Source: CALKJU01 sp035326425 (GTDB taxonomy: Bacteria; Pseudomonadota; Alphaproteobacteria; Geminicoccales; Geminicoccaceae). Taken from it: a stretch of DNA of 64,000 nt. Positions 15,425 through 24,293 of the stretch are shown in pieces. How positions within the stretch are numbered: the stretch's first letter is position 1; each line of letters starts with the position of its first letter. Made by a program: the position numbers and the translations under genes. The notes under the pieces were generated by a model, which worked only from the letters and a program-made list of their open reading frames with translations, had not been told where the DNA came from and ran no database searches. The stretch lies in the NCBI GenBank assembly GCA_035326425.1, contig DAOLFG010000010.1:1-64000 (forward strand). The letters are read 5' to 3'.

Positions 15425-16642
15425 ATGCCGGACCGGCCGACCTTGCACGACCGAGCGATGACCGGGGCACGCCCGACCGCACCCTTGTGGCTGTTGGCGC
15501 TGATCACCTTCAGCGGCACGCTCGCCATGCACATCTTCGTGCCGGCGCTGCCGCTGGCCGGCGCCGACCTCGGCGTCGGCGTGGCGACGATGCAGATGAC
15601 GGTGAGCTTCTACATCCTGGGCCTCGCCGCCGGGCAGCTGGTCTACGGGCCGATCTCCGACCGCTTCGGCCGGCGGCCGACGCTGATGGTGGGGCTCGTC
15701 ATCTACACGGCGGCCGGCCTCGCCGCCGGCCTGGCGCCGGACGCGCAGGCGCTGGTGATCGCCCGCCTGTGCCAGGCGCTGGGCGGCTGCGCCGGCATGG
15801 TGCTGGGCCGCGCCATCATCCGCGACACCTCGCCGACCGAGGAGGCGGCGCGCCGCCAGGCGATGATGAACCTGATGGTGACGCTGGGCCCGGCCACCGC
15901 CCCGCTGGTCGGCAGCCTGATCGCCTTCAACCTCGGCTGGCGGGCGATCTTCGTGCTGCTCTGCGGCCTCGGCGTCGCCAACCTGCTGCTGGCTTGGCGC
16001 CTCCTGCCCGAGACGGCGCGGACAGGCTCGGGCATCGGCACGGCCGGGCTCGTCCGCAACTATGCCTGGCTGCTGCGCTCGCCGGCCTTCCTCGGCTACG
16101 CCGTCGGCGGCGGCTGCGCCACCACCTCGATGTACGCCTTCGTCGCCACCGCCCCGTTCATCTTCGTGCAGCAGCTCGGCCGCCCGGCCTACGAGGCCGG
16201 GCCCTACTTGGCGCTGCTGGTGCTGGGGGTGTGGGCCGGCAGCATCGTCGCCAGCCGGCTGATCGGGCGGGTGCCGCTGCGCCGGCTGCTGGTCGGCGCC
16301 AACGCCGTCAGCGTGGCGGCGGCCTTCGCGTTCCTGGCCGCCGTGCTCATGGGCGAGCTCACCCTGCCGCTGACGATCGGCACGATGTTCCTGTTCACGC
16401 TCGGCGTCGGCACCGGCGCCCCGGCGGCGCTGACCCAGGCGATCAGCGTCAAAGCCCAGGTGATCGGCTCGGCCTCGGGCCTCTACGGCTTCGCCCAAAT
16501 GACCGTGGGGGCCTTGTGCACCACGCTGGCGGGCCTGGGATCCGACCCGGCGCTGGCGGCGGGGCTGGTGCTGGCGGGATCGGGGATCGTGGCGCAGATC
16601 TGCTTCGCGGTGGCGGTGCGCCAAACCGCGAAGCAGACCTGA
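15425..16642 (+). CDS. Bcr/CflA-family MFS drug efflux protein
   Basis: A 405-residue protein with 12 predicted helices. It has the first-loop MFS motif LVYGPISDRFGRRPTLMVGL and the Bcr-like opening LWLLALITFSGTLAMHIFVPALP. The segment ARLCQALGGCAGMVLGRAIIRD is typical of the DHA1 Bcr/CflA group, which exports drugs and other small molecules by proton exchange. The start may instead be the ATG at 15458, closer to the first helix; neither has a clear ribosome site. It is a single gene, convergent with metY, and its substrate is unknown. Confidence 0.87.
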   Translation: MPDRPTLHDRAMTGARPTAPLWLLALITFSGTLAMHIFVPALPLAGADLGVGVATMQMTVSFYILGLAAGQLVYGPISDRFGRRPTLMVGLVIYTAAGLAAGLAPDAQALVIARLCQALGGCAGMVLGRAIIRDTSPTEEAARRQAMMNLMVTLGPATAPLVGSLIAFNLGWRAIFVLLCGLGVANLLLAWRLLPETARTGSGIGTAGLVRNYAWLLRSPAFLGYAVGGGCATTSMYAFVATAPFIFVQQLGRPAYEAGPYLALLVLGVWAGSIVASRLIGRVPLRRLLVGANAVSVAAAFAFLAAVLMGELTLPLTIGTMFLFTLGVGTGAPAALTQAISVKAQVIGSASGLYGFAQMTVGALCTTLAGLGSDPALAAGLVLAGSGIVAQICFAVAVRQTAKQT

Positions 16643-16648
16643 CGAACG

Positions 16649-17926
16649 TCAGGAGGCTGCCGCCTTCAGCGCCTGGTCGAGGTCGGCGATGATGTCGTCG
16701 ACGGTCTCGATGCCGACCGACAGGCGGATGACGTCGGGGCCGGCGCCGGCGGCCTTCTGTTGCTCCTCGTCGAGCTGGCGGTGGGTGGTCGAGGACGGGT
16801 GGATGATCAGCGAGCGGGTGTCGCCGATGTTGGCGACGTGCGACAGGAGCTGGCAGGCATTGACCAGCTTGACGCCGGCCTCGTAGCCGCCCTTGACGCC
16901 GAAGGTGAAGAGGCCGCCCACGCCCTTGGGGCAGTACTTCTCCATGGCGGCGGTACGGTTCTGCGGCAGCCGGGCATAGGAGCACCAGCTGACCTGCGGA
17001 TGGCTCACCAGCCAGTCGGCGACCTTGTCGGCGTTCTGGACGATCCGCTCCATGCGCAGGGGCACGGTCTCGATGCCCTGCAGGATCAGGAAGGCGTTGA
17101 ACGGCGACAGGCAGGGGCCGAGGTCGCGCAGGCCCACCGCCTTGTTGCGCACCGTCAGCGCCAGGTTGCCGAAGGTCTCGTGGAAGCGCAGGCCGTGATA
17201 GCCGCCGCAGGGCTCGCTGAGCTGCGGGAACTTGTCCGAGGCCGACCAGTCGAACCGGCCGCCCTCGACGACGATGCCGCCGATCGAGTTGCCCTGGCCG
17301 CCCAGATACTTGGTCAGCGAGTGGACGACGATGTCGGCACCGTGCTCCAGCGGCCGGCACAGGTAGGGCGTGGCGATGGTGTTGTCGACGATGAGCGGCA
17401 CGCCCAGCGCGTGGGCGATGTCGGCGATGGCCTCGATGTCGGCGATCACCCCGCCGGGGTTCGACACCGATTCGATGAAGAAGCCCTTGGTGGTGGGCCG
17501 GGCCGCCTGTCGGAACGCCTCGGGCTCGCGCGGGTCGACGAAGCTGACCTCCCAGCCGAACTGCGGGAAGCTCTGCGTCATCTGGTTGATCGAGCCGCCA
17601 TAGAGCCATTTCGAGGCGACGACGTGGTCGCCGGGACTCAGCAGGTTGAAGAAGGCCAGGATCTGGGCGGCGTGGCCCGAGGCCGCGGCGCAGGCGGCGG
17701 TGCCGCCCTCGAGCGCGGCGACGCGCTCCTCCAACACCGAGACGGTGGGGTTGGTCAGCCGCGAATAGATGTTGCCGAACTGCTGGAGGTTGAACAGCGA
17801 GGCGGCATGGTCGACGTCGTCGAAGACGAACGAGGTCGTCTGGTAGATCGGCACCGCCCGGGCGCCGGTGGTGGGATCGGGGGCGGCGCCGGCGTGGACC
17901 GCCAGCGTCTCGAATCCGTAGGCCAT
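16649..17926 (-). CDS. metY: O-acetylhomoserine sulfhydrylase (PLP enzyme)
   Basis: A 425-residue Cys/Met-metabolism PLP enzyme. It opens with YGFETLAVHAGAAPDPTTGARAVPIYQTTSFVFDDVDHAASLF, has the substrate region NIYSRLTNPTV, and the PLP Lys in HSLTKYLGGQGNSIGG. The length and the LFTFGVKGGYEAG segment fit the O-acetylhomoserine/sulfide type, which makes homocysteine directly from sulfide, rather than MetB (about 380 residues). GGGAG lies 9 bases upstream of the ATG. It is a housekeeping gene, though its use of sulfide is notable near a sulfur-oxidation operon. Confidence 0.92.
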   Translation of the reverse strand: MAYGFETLAVHAGAAPDPTTGARAVPIYQTTSFVFDDVDHAASLFNLQQFGNIYSRLTNPTVSVLEERVAALEGGTAACAAASGHAAQILAFFNLLSPGDHVVASKWLYGGSINQMTQSFPQFGWEVSFVDPREPEAFRQAARPTTKGFFIESVSNPGGVIADIEAIADIAHALGVPLIVDNTIATPYLCRPLEHGADIVVHSLTKYLGGQGNSIGGIVVEGGRFDWSASDKFPQLSEPCGGYHGLRFHETFGNLALTVRNKAVGLRDLGPCLSPFNAFLILQGIETVPLRMERIVQNADKVADWLVSHPQVSWCSYARLPQNRTAAMEKYCPKGVGGLFTFGVKGGYEAGVKLVNACQLLSHVANIGDTRSLIIHPSSTTHRQLDEEQQKAAGAGPDVIRLSVGIETVDDIIADLDQALKAAAS

Positions 17927-17963
17927 GGGTGTCAGCTCCCTCGTCGATGGTTCGGGCAGGGGC

Positions 17964-18491
17964 TCAGGGCACGAGCCTGCCCTTGGCGGTTTTCAGTTGG
18001 ATGGCTTGGCCGCGCTTGGCCGAGATGACGCCGCGATTGACGCCGAGCCAGCCGATCTCGCCGAACAGCCGGCCGTACTCGATCTTCGGGCAGCGATCCA
18101 TCACCACCTCGCAGCCGGCGGCGCGGGCCCGTTCGGCGGCGGCGGCGTCGCGCACACCGAGCTGCATCCAGATCACTTTGATGCCCTTGGCGATGGCCGC
18201 GTCGGTGATGGCGCCGGCCTCCGAGGATTTCCGGAAGATCTGCACCATGTCCGGCACGAAGGGGATGGAGGCGAGATCGGGATAGACGGTCTCGCCCTGG
18301 ATGGTCTGGCCGAGGTAGCGCGGGTTCACCGGAATGATGCGGTAGCCCTTCTGCCGCAGGTAGAGCATGGCGAAGTAGGACGGCCGCATCTCGCTGGCGC
18401 TGGCGCCGACCATGGCGCTGGTGCGCACCCGCCGCAGGATGCCGCGGATGAGGTCGTCGTCGTAGACGAGGGGCTGCAGGGGCTCGGTCAT
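17964..18491 (-). CDS. CoA-binding (YccU-like) protein
   Basis: A 175-residue Rossmann-type CoA-binding domain protein. It shows VGASASEMRPSYFAMLYLRQKGYRIIPVNPRYLGQTIQGETVYPDLASIP, then DMVQIFRKSSEAGAITDAAIAKGIKVIWMQLGVRD and the AAGCEVVMDRCPKIEY segment. These match the YccU family related to the succinyl-CoA synthetase alpha N-domain. The ATG at 18491 was chosen because it begins just before the conserved domain. It lies 37 bases downstream of metY on the same strand; in other bacteria the two genes are often neighbours. The biochemical role is unknown. Confidence 0.85.
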   Translation of the reverse strand: MTEPLQPLVYDDDLIRGILRRVRTSAMVGASASEMRPSYFAMLYLRQKGYRIIPVNPRYLGQTIQGETVYPDLASIPFVPDMVQIFRKSSEAGAITDAAIAKGIKVIWMQLGVRDAAAAERARAAGCEVVMDRCPKIEYGRLFGEIGWLGVNRGVISAKRGQAIQLKTAKGRLVP

Positions 18492-18541
18492 GGCGGCTCG
18501 GCTGTCGGGCGGCGGACTATAGGGAGGGGTCGGCGGGCTGG

Positions 18542-19756
18542 CTAGCGGCGGTCGGCGCTGCGCAGGTAGGGGACGAGCGTCACCGCCAGCAGCGCCGCCA
18601 GGAAGGCGAACAGCAGCGCGAAGCCGCCGAGCCGCGACAGTCCGGCGGCAGCCGCGGCGTCGATGACGGCACCGCTGCCGAACTGCACGGCGGCGGCGCC
18701 GAGGAAGGCGGTGCCGTTGAGCAGCGTCAGGCCGCGGCCCACCAGATGCTCGGGCAGGAAGCGCCGGCCCTGCGCCATCACCAGCGCGAAATGGATGCCG
18801 GCGAGCGCCACCAGCGCCAGCATCGCCGAGGCCAGGGCCAGCGAATGGCCGGGCCAGGCCGCCAGCACCAGCAGGGCCGCCACCGTGACGCAGGTGCCGG
18901 CGATCACCGGCTCGCGCCGGCGGTCGAGCCGGCGCTCGATGGCGGCATAGCCCAGCGTGCCGGCGATCAGCGCCAGCGACATCGCCAGCAGCACGTGGCC
19001 GCGCGCCGCCGGGGCGAGCGCGAAGGCATCCGCGAGGTAGGGGCCGCCCCACAGGCCACGCAGCGTGACGATGACGCCGTAGGAGACGAGGGTGAGCGGC
19101 AGCAGCGGCCACAGGGCCCGCAGCCGCAGCACGCCGAGCACGCCGGCCAGGGCCGCGCCCAGGCTGTCGCCGACGCCCCGCGCCCGTGGCGGGTCGCGCA
19201 CCAGTGCCAGCACGGCGAGCGCCGAGGCCAGCACGACGCCGCTCACCGCCAGCAGGGCACCGCGCCAGCCCAATGCGTCGGCCGCCAGCGCCAGCGGTGT
19301 CGTGCCGAGCAGCACGCCGGCCTGGCCGATGGCCAGGATCAGCGACGCAATGGCGGCGAAGCGCAGCGGCGGATAGGTGCGGGCGACGACGAACAGCGCG
19401 CCCATGTAGATCGGCGAGCAGCCGAGGCCGATCAGGATCTGGCCGAGATAGGCGAGGCCGGGGCCTGGGGCGGCGGCGAACACGGCGGCGCCGGCGACCG
19501 CCAGCAGCATGACGAGGCTCACCGACCAGCGCGGCCCGAAGCGGTCGAGCAGGATGCCCACCGGCAGCTGGGCGGCGGCGAAAGCCAGGAAGAACAGCGC
19601 CGACAGCGTGCCGAGCGCCGTGGCGCCGAGCCCGAGGTCGCGGGCGATCTCGGGGGCGATGACGCCCAGCATGGTACGGAAGAACTGCGAGAGGACGTAG
19701 GCAATGGTCAGCGCCACCAGCGCTGGCAGCGCCGAGGCGGCTCGAGGCCGATTCAC
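18542..19756 (-). CDS. MFS transporter
   Basis: A 404-residue, 12-helix MFS protein from a GTG start. It has the opening ALTIAYVLSQFFRTMLGVIAPEIARDLGLGATALGTLSALFFLAFAAAQLPVGILLDRFGPRW, including the loop-1 motif in degenerate form. Both halves are Ala/Leu-rich with short loops. It resembles the nitrate/cyanate/anion group more than drug pumps, but the substrate cannot be assigned. It is transcribed away from the toxin-antitoxin pair and shares the 67-base gap with it. Confidence 0.83.
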   Translation of the reverse strand: MNRPRAASALPALVALTIAYVLSQFFRTMLGVIAPEIARDLGLGATALGTLSALFFLAFAAAQLPVGILLDRFGPRWSVSLVMLLAVAGAAVFAAAPGPGLAYLGQILIGLGCSPIYMGALFVVARTYPPLRFAAIASLILAIGQAGVLLGTTPLALAADALGWRGALLAVSGVVLASALAVLALVRDPPRARGVGDSLGAALAGVLGVLRLRALWPLLPLTLVSYGVIVTLRGLWGGPYLADAFALAPAARGHVLLAMSLALIAGTLGYAAIERRLDRRREPVIAGTCVTVAALLVLAAWPGHSLALASAMLALVALAGIHFALVMAQGRRFLPEHLVGRGLTLLNGTAFLGAAAVQFGSGAVIDAAAAAGLSRLGGFALLFAFLAALLAVTLVPYLRSADRR

Positions 19757-19762
19757 GATGCT

Positions 19763-19813
19763 TTGACCCGGACAATCTCTTTACCTAGATCATGGTCACG
19801 AAACTGGTCACGA
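19763..19813 (+). promoter_or_regulatory. Likely promoter and direct-repeat operator of the toxin-antitoxin pair
   Basis: TTGACC (19763-19768) and TAGATC (19786-19791) are spaced 17 bases apart, a passable sigma-70 promoter. Directly after it, TGGTCACGA occurs twice (19793-19801 and 19805-19813) with a 12-base period, ending 10 bases before the antitoxin ATG. Antitoxins usually repress their own promoter by binding such repeats. The promoter is a weak match; the repeat is exact. Confidence 0.5.
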
Positions 19814-19823
19814 GGCAACCACG

Positions 19824-20075
19824 ATGGCCGTGCGCACCATTCCCGCCGGCGAGTTCAAGGCCAAGTGCCTGAAGCTGATGGACGAGGTCGCGGCCACCGG
19901 CGACACGCTGGTGATCACCAAGCGCGGCAAGCCGGTGGCGCGGGTGTCGCCCGTGCAGGCCGAAAGGCCGCCCCTGCGAGGGCTGCACAAGGGCCATGGC
20001 CGCATCCTGGGCGACATCGTCAGCCCGATCTTCGGTGATGACTGGGAGCCGGAGCCGCTGGATCCCGGGGCGTGA
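19824..20075 (+). CDS. Phd/YefM-family antitoxin
   Basis: An 83-residue protein with the Phd/YefM N-terminal DNA-binding pattern TIPAGEFKAKCLKLMDEVAATGDTLVITKRGKPVARVSPV. The acidic, Pro-rich tail (GDIVSPIFGDDWEPEPLDPG) would wrap the toxin. The toxin's GTG overlaps its stop, the standard coupled order. It likely neutralises the PIN toxin and represses the promoter just upstream. Confidence 0.9.
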   Translation: MAVRTIPAGEFKAKCLKLMDEVAATGDTLVITKRGKPVARVSPVQAERPPLRGLHKGHGRILGDIVSPIFGDDWEPEPLDPGA

Positions 20076-20473
20076 TCCTGCTCGATACGCATGTCCTTCA
20101 CTGGTACGAGCTGGGCGTGCCGGGGCTGGGCACGCAGACGATCGCGGCGCTCGACGCCGCGTGGCAGCGTGGCGAGATCGTCGTCTCGGCCGTCAGCTTC
20201 TGGGAGCTGGCGCTGCATGTCATGCTTCGCCGGATCGAGCTCGACCGCCCGATCGCCGTCTGGCGCCGAGAGCTGCTGGCGGCCGGCCTGCGCGAGCTGC
20301 CGCTGGACGGCGCGATCGCCATCGCATCCGTCGACCTGCGCAATCTGCACAAGGACCCAGCGGATCGTTTCATCGCCGCGACCGCGCTGGCCTGGGATGC
20401 AACCCTCGTTACCGCCGACCGCAAGCTCCTGGCCTGGGAAGCCCCCGTCGTGCGGATCGACGCGCGGCGCTGA
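20072..20473 (+). CDS. vapC: PIN-domain (VapC-type) ribonuclease toxin
   Basis: A 133-residue PIN domain with the four acidic positions expected at the metal site: D5 (ILLDTHVLHW), the Glu in SFWELALHV, the Asp in DPADRFIAATAL, and the final Asp in LVTADRKLL. The fold and length match VapC toxins, which cleave tRNA or rRNA. It starts with GTG overlapping the antitoxin stop. PIN toxins paired with Phd-type rather than VapB-type antitoxins are known, so the pairing is not odd. The target RNA is unknown. Confidence 0.9.
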   Translation: MILLDTHVLHWYELGVPGLGTQTIAALDAAWQRGEIVVSAVSFWELALHVMLRRIELDRPIAVWRRELLAAGLRELPLDGAIAIASVDLRNLHKDPADRFIAATALAWDATLVTADRKLLAWEAPVVRIDARR

Positions 20474-20476
20474 GCC

Positions 20477-20863
20477 CTATGCCGTCCGCCGCCGCGCCGT
20501 GACCTCGATCTCGATCCTCATGCGTGGGTCGGCGAGGCCGGCGGCGATCATGGTCGCGGCCGGGCGGACCCCGCCGAAAGCCCGACGCAGCGCCGGCCAG
20601 CAGGCTGGGAAATCGGCAGCGTCGGGCAGGATGTAGCGGGCGCGCACGACGTCGGCGAACGAGCAGCCGGCCTCGGCCAGGGCCTGGGCGATGTTGCGCA
20701 GGCACTGCTCGCACTGCGCCACGACGTCGCCGGCGATGGTCATCGCCGCATAGTCGAAGCCGGTGGTACCCGAGACGAACACCCACTCGCCGTCGACCAC
20801 GGCGCGCGAGTAGCCGATGTCCTGCTCGAAGGTCGAGCCCGAGGAGATCAGACGCCGCATCAT
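20477..20863 (-). CDS. RidA-family (YjgF/YER057c/UK114) protein
   Basis: A 128-residue RidA-like protein: SGSTFEQDIGYSRAVVDGEWVFVSGTTGFDY, then VVAQCEQCLRNIAQALAEAGCSFADVVRARYILPD and RPAATMIAAGLADPRMRIEIEVTARR. In RidA an Arg in a PAR motif binds the imine or carboxylate substrate; here the nearest Arg is in RPAA. It may belong to a Rid subgroup other than the housekeeping enamine deaminase. Its ATG overlaps the livF stop, so it is the last gene of the Liv operon and probably serves the pathway fed by that importer. Confidence 0.87.
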   Translation of the reverse strand: MMRRLISSGSTFEQDIGYSRAVVDGEWVFVSGTTGFDYAAMTIAGDVVAQCEQCLRNIAQALAEAGCSFADVVRARYILPDAADFPACWPALRRAFGGVRPAATMIAAGLADPRMRIEIEVTARRRTA

Positions 20864-21597
20864 GCCGCTCCCTGCTGGTCGCCGCCCTCGATATGGCCGC
20901 CGAGGAACAGCCGCCCCACCCTGGGATCGGCCAGCAGCCTGTCGGCGCGGTCGTGCATGCGGGCCTGGCCCAGCTCCAGCACGAGGCCGTAGTCGGACAT
21001 GGCGAGTGCCGCCTTGGCGTTCTGCTCGACCATCAGGATGGTCACCCCCTGGTCACGCAGCCGGACGAGCGTGCGGAAGACCTCCTGCACGAGGTTGGGC
21101 GACAGGCCGATCGAGGGCTCGTCGATCAGGATCAGCTTGGGATCGAGCAGCAGCGCGCGCGCGACCTCGAGCTGCTTCTGCTGGCCGCCCGACAGCTCGA
21201 TGGCCTTCTGGTCGCGGCGCTGCGCCAGCATCGGGAACTGCTCCATCACCAGCCTGATGCGCTCGCGGACGCGGGCCTGGTCGGTGGCGGTGATGCCGCC
21301 CAGCTCGAGGTTGTGGTAGACCGAGAGCTGCGGCACGACGTTGCGGCCCTGCGGCACATAGGTGACGCCATGGCCGATCATCTGGCGCGGCGTCGAGCGG
21401 GTGACGTCCCGGCCCTGCAGCAGCACCTCGCCGGAATGGATCGCGAGCAGGCCGAAGATCGCCTTGAACACCGTCGACTTGCCGGCGCCGTTGGGGCCGA
21501 TGACGGTGGTGATCGTGGCTTCCGGAATGGCGAAGCTCACCCCGTTCAGGATGGTGATCTTGCCGTAGCCGCCGCGGAGATCCCGGAGCTCCAGCAC
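20860..21597 (-). CDS. livF: LivF-type ABC ATPase, branched-chain/amide-type importer
   Basis: A 245-residue ATPase opening MLELRDLRGGYGKITILNGVSF. It has Walker A GPNGAGKST, the Q-loop/Liv segment VPQGRNVVPQLSVYHNLELG, signature LSGGQQKQLEVARALL, Walker B LILIDEPSIGLSP and switch MVEQNAKAAL. These are hallmarks of the LivF half of HAAT-family importers. Its start lies 3 bases after the livG stop. With LivG it forms the motor for the 22344-24238 permeases. Confidence 0.94.
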   Translation of the reverse strand: MLELRDLRGGYGKITILNGVSFAIPEATITTVIGPNGAGKSTVFKAIFGLLAIHSGEVLLQGRDVTRSTPRQMIGHGVTYVPQGRNVVPQLSVYHNLELGGITATDQARVRERIRLVMEQFPMLAQRRDQKAIELSGGQQKQLEVARALLLDPKLILIDEPSIGLSPNLVQEVFRTLVRLRDQGVTILMVEQNAKAALAMSDYGLVLELGQARMHDRADRLLADPRVGRLFLGGHIEGGDQQGAA

Positions 21598-21600
21598 GTC

Positions 21601-22347
21601 TCAGCCCCCGAGATAGGCGTCGATGACCCGCTGGTCGGCGCGGACGTCCTCGGGCGAGCCCTCGGCGATCACCGCCCCCTCGGCCAGCACGATGATGCGC
21701 GTGCACAAGGACATGACGAATTCCATGTTGTGCTCGATCACGACGAAGGTGCTGCCGTTCTCGCGGTTGTAGGCCAGCAGCCGCTCCTTCAGCCCGGCCA
21801 GCATGGTCAGGTTGACGCCGCCCGCCGGCTCGTCGAGCAGCACGAGGTCGGGGCCGGCCATGAACGCCATGGCCGCATCCAGCAGTTTCTGCTGGCCATA
21901 GGACAGCGATCCCGCCAGCTCGTCGCGCAGGTGCGACAGCCGGAAGAACGCGATCAGCCGCTCGGCCTCGGCCGTCAGCCCGGCATCGGGCGGGCCGAAC
22001 AGCCGCTGCAGCATCGAGCCGCGATGCTCCTGGCCGGCCAGCACGACGTTGTCGAGCACGGTCATCTGTGGGAAGACCGAGAGCTGCTGGAAGGTCCGGC
22101 CGACACCCAGCCGGCTGAGGTCGCAGGCGCGCATGCCGGCCACCGACCGGCCGTTGACCCAGACCTCGCCGCCGTCGGGCCTGAGCTGGCCCAACACGCA
22201 GTTGAACAGCGTCGACTTGCCCGAGCCGTTGGGCCCGATCAGGCCCAGCACCTCGCCCTTGCGCACCTCGAAGCTGACGTCGCGCACCGCCCGGATGCCG
22301 CCGAACGACTTGGACAGGTTGCGCACCGACAGGACGACGTCGCTCAC
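21601..22347 (-). CDS. livG: LivG-type ABC ATPase, branched-chain/amide-type importer
   Basis: A 248-residue ATPase from a GTG start at 22347 that overlaps the livM stop. It opens VSDVVLSVRNLSKSFGGIRAVRDVSFEV and has Walker A GPNGSGKST, RTFQQLSVFPQMTVLDNVVL, the degenerate signature LSYGQQKLLDAAMAF (normal for LivG), Walker B LVLLDEPAGGVN and VIEHNMEFVM. It is the second motor subunit of the importer. Confidence 0.94.
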   Translation of the reverse strand: MSDVVLSVRNLSKSFGGIRAVRDVSFEVRKGEVLGLIGPNGSGKSTLFNCVLGQLRPDGGEVWVNGRSVAGMRACDLSRLGVGRTFQQLSVFPQMTVLDNVVLAGQEHRGSMLQRLFGPPDAGLTAEAERLIAFFRLSHLRDELAGSLSYGQQKLLDAAMAFMAGPDLVLLDEPAGGVNLTMLAGLKERLLAYNRENGSTFVVIEHNMEFVMSLCTRIIVLAEGAVIAEGSPEDVRADQRVIDAYLGG

Positions 22348-23354
22348 GTGCCGGCACCCTGCCCGAGCTCGCGGCCCGGGATCCGCCGGCGGCGCAGCCG
22401 GGACAGCAGGCGGTCGGCGATGCCCATCAGGCCGGTGGGCGAATAGATCATCAGCAGGATGACCGCCGCCGCATAGATGATGAGGTAGTAGCCCTCGGTG
22501 AAGCGCAGCAGCTCCGGCAGCAGGATGACCACGGCCGCCCCCAGCAGGGGCCCGAAGAAGTAGCCCGAGCCGCCGACCACCACCATCAGCAGGATGCGCA
22601 GCGACTGGCCCAGCGCGAAGGAGTTGGGCTCGATGAACTGCACCACCGGCGAGACCAGCGCGCCGGCGAGGCCGCCGCCGGCCGAGCCGATGGCGAAGGC
22701 CAGCAGCGTGATGCGGCGGGTGTCGACGCCCAGGCTCTCGGCGCGGATCGGGTTCTCGCGCAGGGCCTTGAACGCCCGGCCCCAGGGCGAGCGGATCAGC
22801 CCGTACGTCAGCAGCGAGAACAGCACGAAGACGACGAGGCAGAGATAGTAGATCTTGTGGTTGGAGGTCAGCGGGATCGACAGGAAGGTCGACCGGGAGG
22901 CGGTGGCGAACAGCCCGAAATCGGGCCGCGGCATGTTGGAGATGCCGTAGGAGCCGCCGGTCAGCCAGTCCTCGTTGCGCAGCACCAGCACCACCAGCGT
23001 GTTGAAGGCCAGGGTGACGAAGGCGAGGAAATGGCCCTTCACCCGCAGCGCCGGGAAGCCCACCAGCAGGCCGACGAGGAAGCAGGCCACCACCGCCACC
23101 GGCATGGCCAGCAGCCAGTGGACGCCGGCCAGGGTCAGGAGTGCGGTGATGTAGGCGCCGATCGCCATGAACGAGGCCTGCGCCAGCGAGATCTGGCCGG
23201 CATAGCCCAGGGTCAGGTTCAGCCCCATGGCGGCGATGGTGTAGATCAGCCAGGTGCACAGGATGAAGGTGAAGTAGTTGCCGCGGCCGAGCGGCGCCGC
23301 GACCAGGACGGCGATCCCCAGCACGATCCACAGCCAGGCGGGCACGGTCCTCAT
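22344..23354 (-). CDS. livM: LivM-type inner-membrane permease
   Basis: A 336-residue permease with about nine to ten helices. The Liv permease signature region is GLNLTLGYAGQISLAQASFMAIGAYITALL, and the coupling region is GRAFKALRENPIRAESLGVDTRRITLLAFAIGSAGGGLAGAL. The ATG at 23354 overlaps the livH stop. The C-terminus is basic (LLSRLRRRRIPG). It forms a heterodimer with LivH. Confidence 0.93.
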   Translation of the reverse strand: MRTVPAWLWIVLGIAVLVAAPLGRGNYFTFILCTWLIYTIAAMGLNLTLGYAGQISLAQASFMAIGAYITALLTLAGVHWLLAMPVAVVACFLVGLLVGFPALRVKGHFLAFVTLAFNTLVVLVLRNEDWLTGGSYGISNMPRPDFGLFATASRSTFLSIPLTSNHKIYYLCLVVFVLFSLLTYGLIRSPWGRAFKALRENPIRAESLGVDTRRITLLAFAIGSAGGGLAGALVSPVVQFIEPNSFALGQSLRILLMVVVGGSGYFFGPLLGAAVVILLPELLRFTEGYYLIIYAAAVILLMIYSPTGLMGIADRLLSRLRRRRIPGRELGQGAGT

Positions 23355-24238
23355 CACACCGCCCGCCCTTCGGAGGTGCCGAGCAGGCCGTGCGGCCGGA
23401 ACAGGATGACGGCGATCAGCAGGACGAGCGGCACGGCCGCCCGGTACTCGGCGGTGATGTAGGTGGCGGTGACGTTGTCGATGACGCCGACCAGCAGGCC
23501 GCCGGCGATGGCACCGCGGATCCGGTTGAAGCCGCCGACGATGGCGGCGATGAAGGCGACGAGGCCCAGATACTCGCCGTTGGAGAACTTCGCGAGATAG
23601 ACCGGGGTGATCAGGAACGAGGCCAGTGCCGCCAGCGCCGCGTTGATCAGGAAGGTGTAGAGTACCATCCGCCCGGTATCGACGCCCAGGATGACGGCGA
23701 CGTCGGGATTCTGGGCCGTCGCCTGCATCGCCCGGCCGGTGCGCGTCCGGTCGAGGAACAGCGTCAGCGCCACGACGATCACCAGCGTGATGGCGAGATG
23801 GGCGATGTCGGTGACGGCGACCGCAGCACCGAAGACGTCGATCACGCGCCCGGAGATCAGCTCCGGATAGGGCTGCGCCTCGGCGCCGTAGAACTCCTTG
23901 ACGCTCTCCTTCATCAGGATGGCCAGCGCCATGGTCGCGATGATCAGCGGCAGGCCGCCCCGGTTGGGCCGACTGATCATCGGCTCGACCAGCAGGCGCT
24001 TGAACAGGTAGCCGAGCACGAACATCGAGGCGGCGAGTGCCGCCAGCAGGGCCAGCGGCAGCGGCAGGCCGGCGTTCATCGCGATCAGCACGAAGAACGC
24101 CGGCAGCATGACGAACTCGCCCTGCGCGAAGTTCACCGTCTGCGCCGCCTGCCAGATCAGCGTGAAGCCGATCGCCGCCAGCGCGTAGATCGATCCCGTC
24201 GCCAGGCCCGACAGGAACACCTGCAGGAACTGCTCCAT
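23354..24238 (-). CDS. livH: LivH-type inner-membrane permease
   Basis: A 294-residue permease with the LivH opening LQVFLSGLATGSIYALAAIGFTLIWQAAQTVNFAQGEFVMLPAFF and the coupling segment GRAMQATAQNPDVAVILGVDTGRMVLYTFLINAALAALASFL. The segment GEYLGLVAFIAAIVGGFNRIRGAIAGGLLVGVI is also typical. GAAGGAA precedes the ATG. It follows the binding-protein gene by 55 bases. Confidence 0.94.
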   Translation of the reverse strand: MEQFLQVFLSGLATGSIYALAAIGFTLIWQAAQTVNFAQGEFVMLPAFFVLIAMNAGLPLPLALLAALAASMFVLGYLFKRLLVEPMISRPNRGGLPLIIATMALAILMKESVKEFYGAEAQPYPELISGRVIDVFGAAVAVTDIAHLAITLVIVVALTLFLDRTRTGRAMQATAQNPDVAVILGVDTGRMVLYTFLINAALAALASFLITPVYLAKFSNGEYLGLVAFIAAIVGGFNRIRGAIAGGLLVGVIDNVTATYITAEYRAAVPLVLLIAVILFRPHGLLGTSEGRAV

Positions 24239-24293
24239 CGGTTCCTTCCGCGGGGGCCGGGGCGCCCGATCGGAGCACCCCGGCGCAGCGCCG

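Noticed and set aside
14069..16624. An 851-codon minus-strand frame across the second cyclase and MFS genes
   Set aside because: It spans two well-supported plus-strand genes and their spacer with low-complexity composition and no motif.
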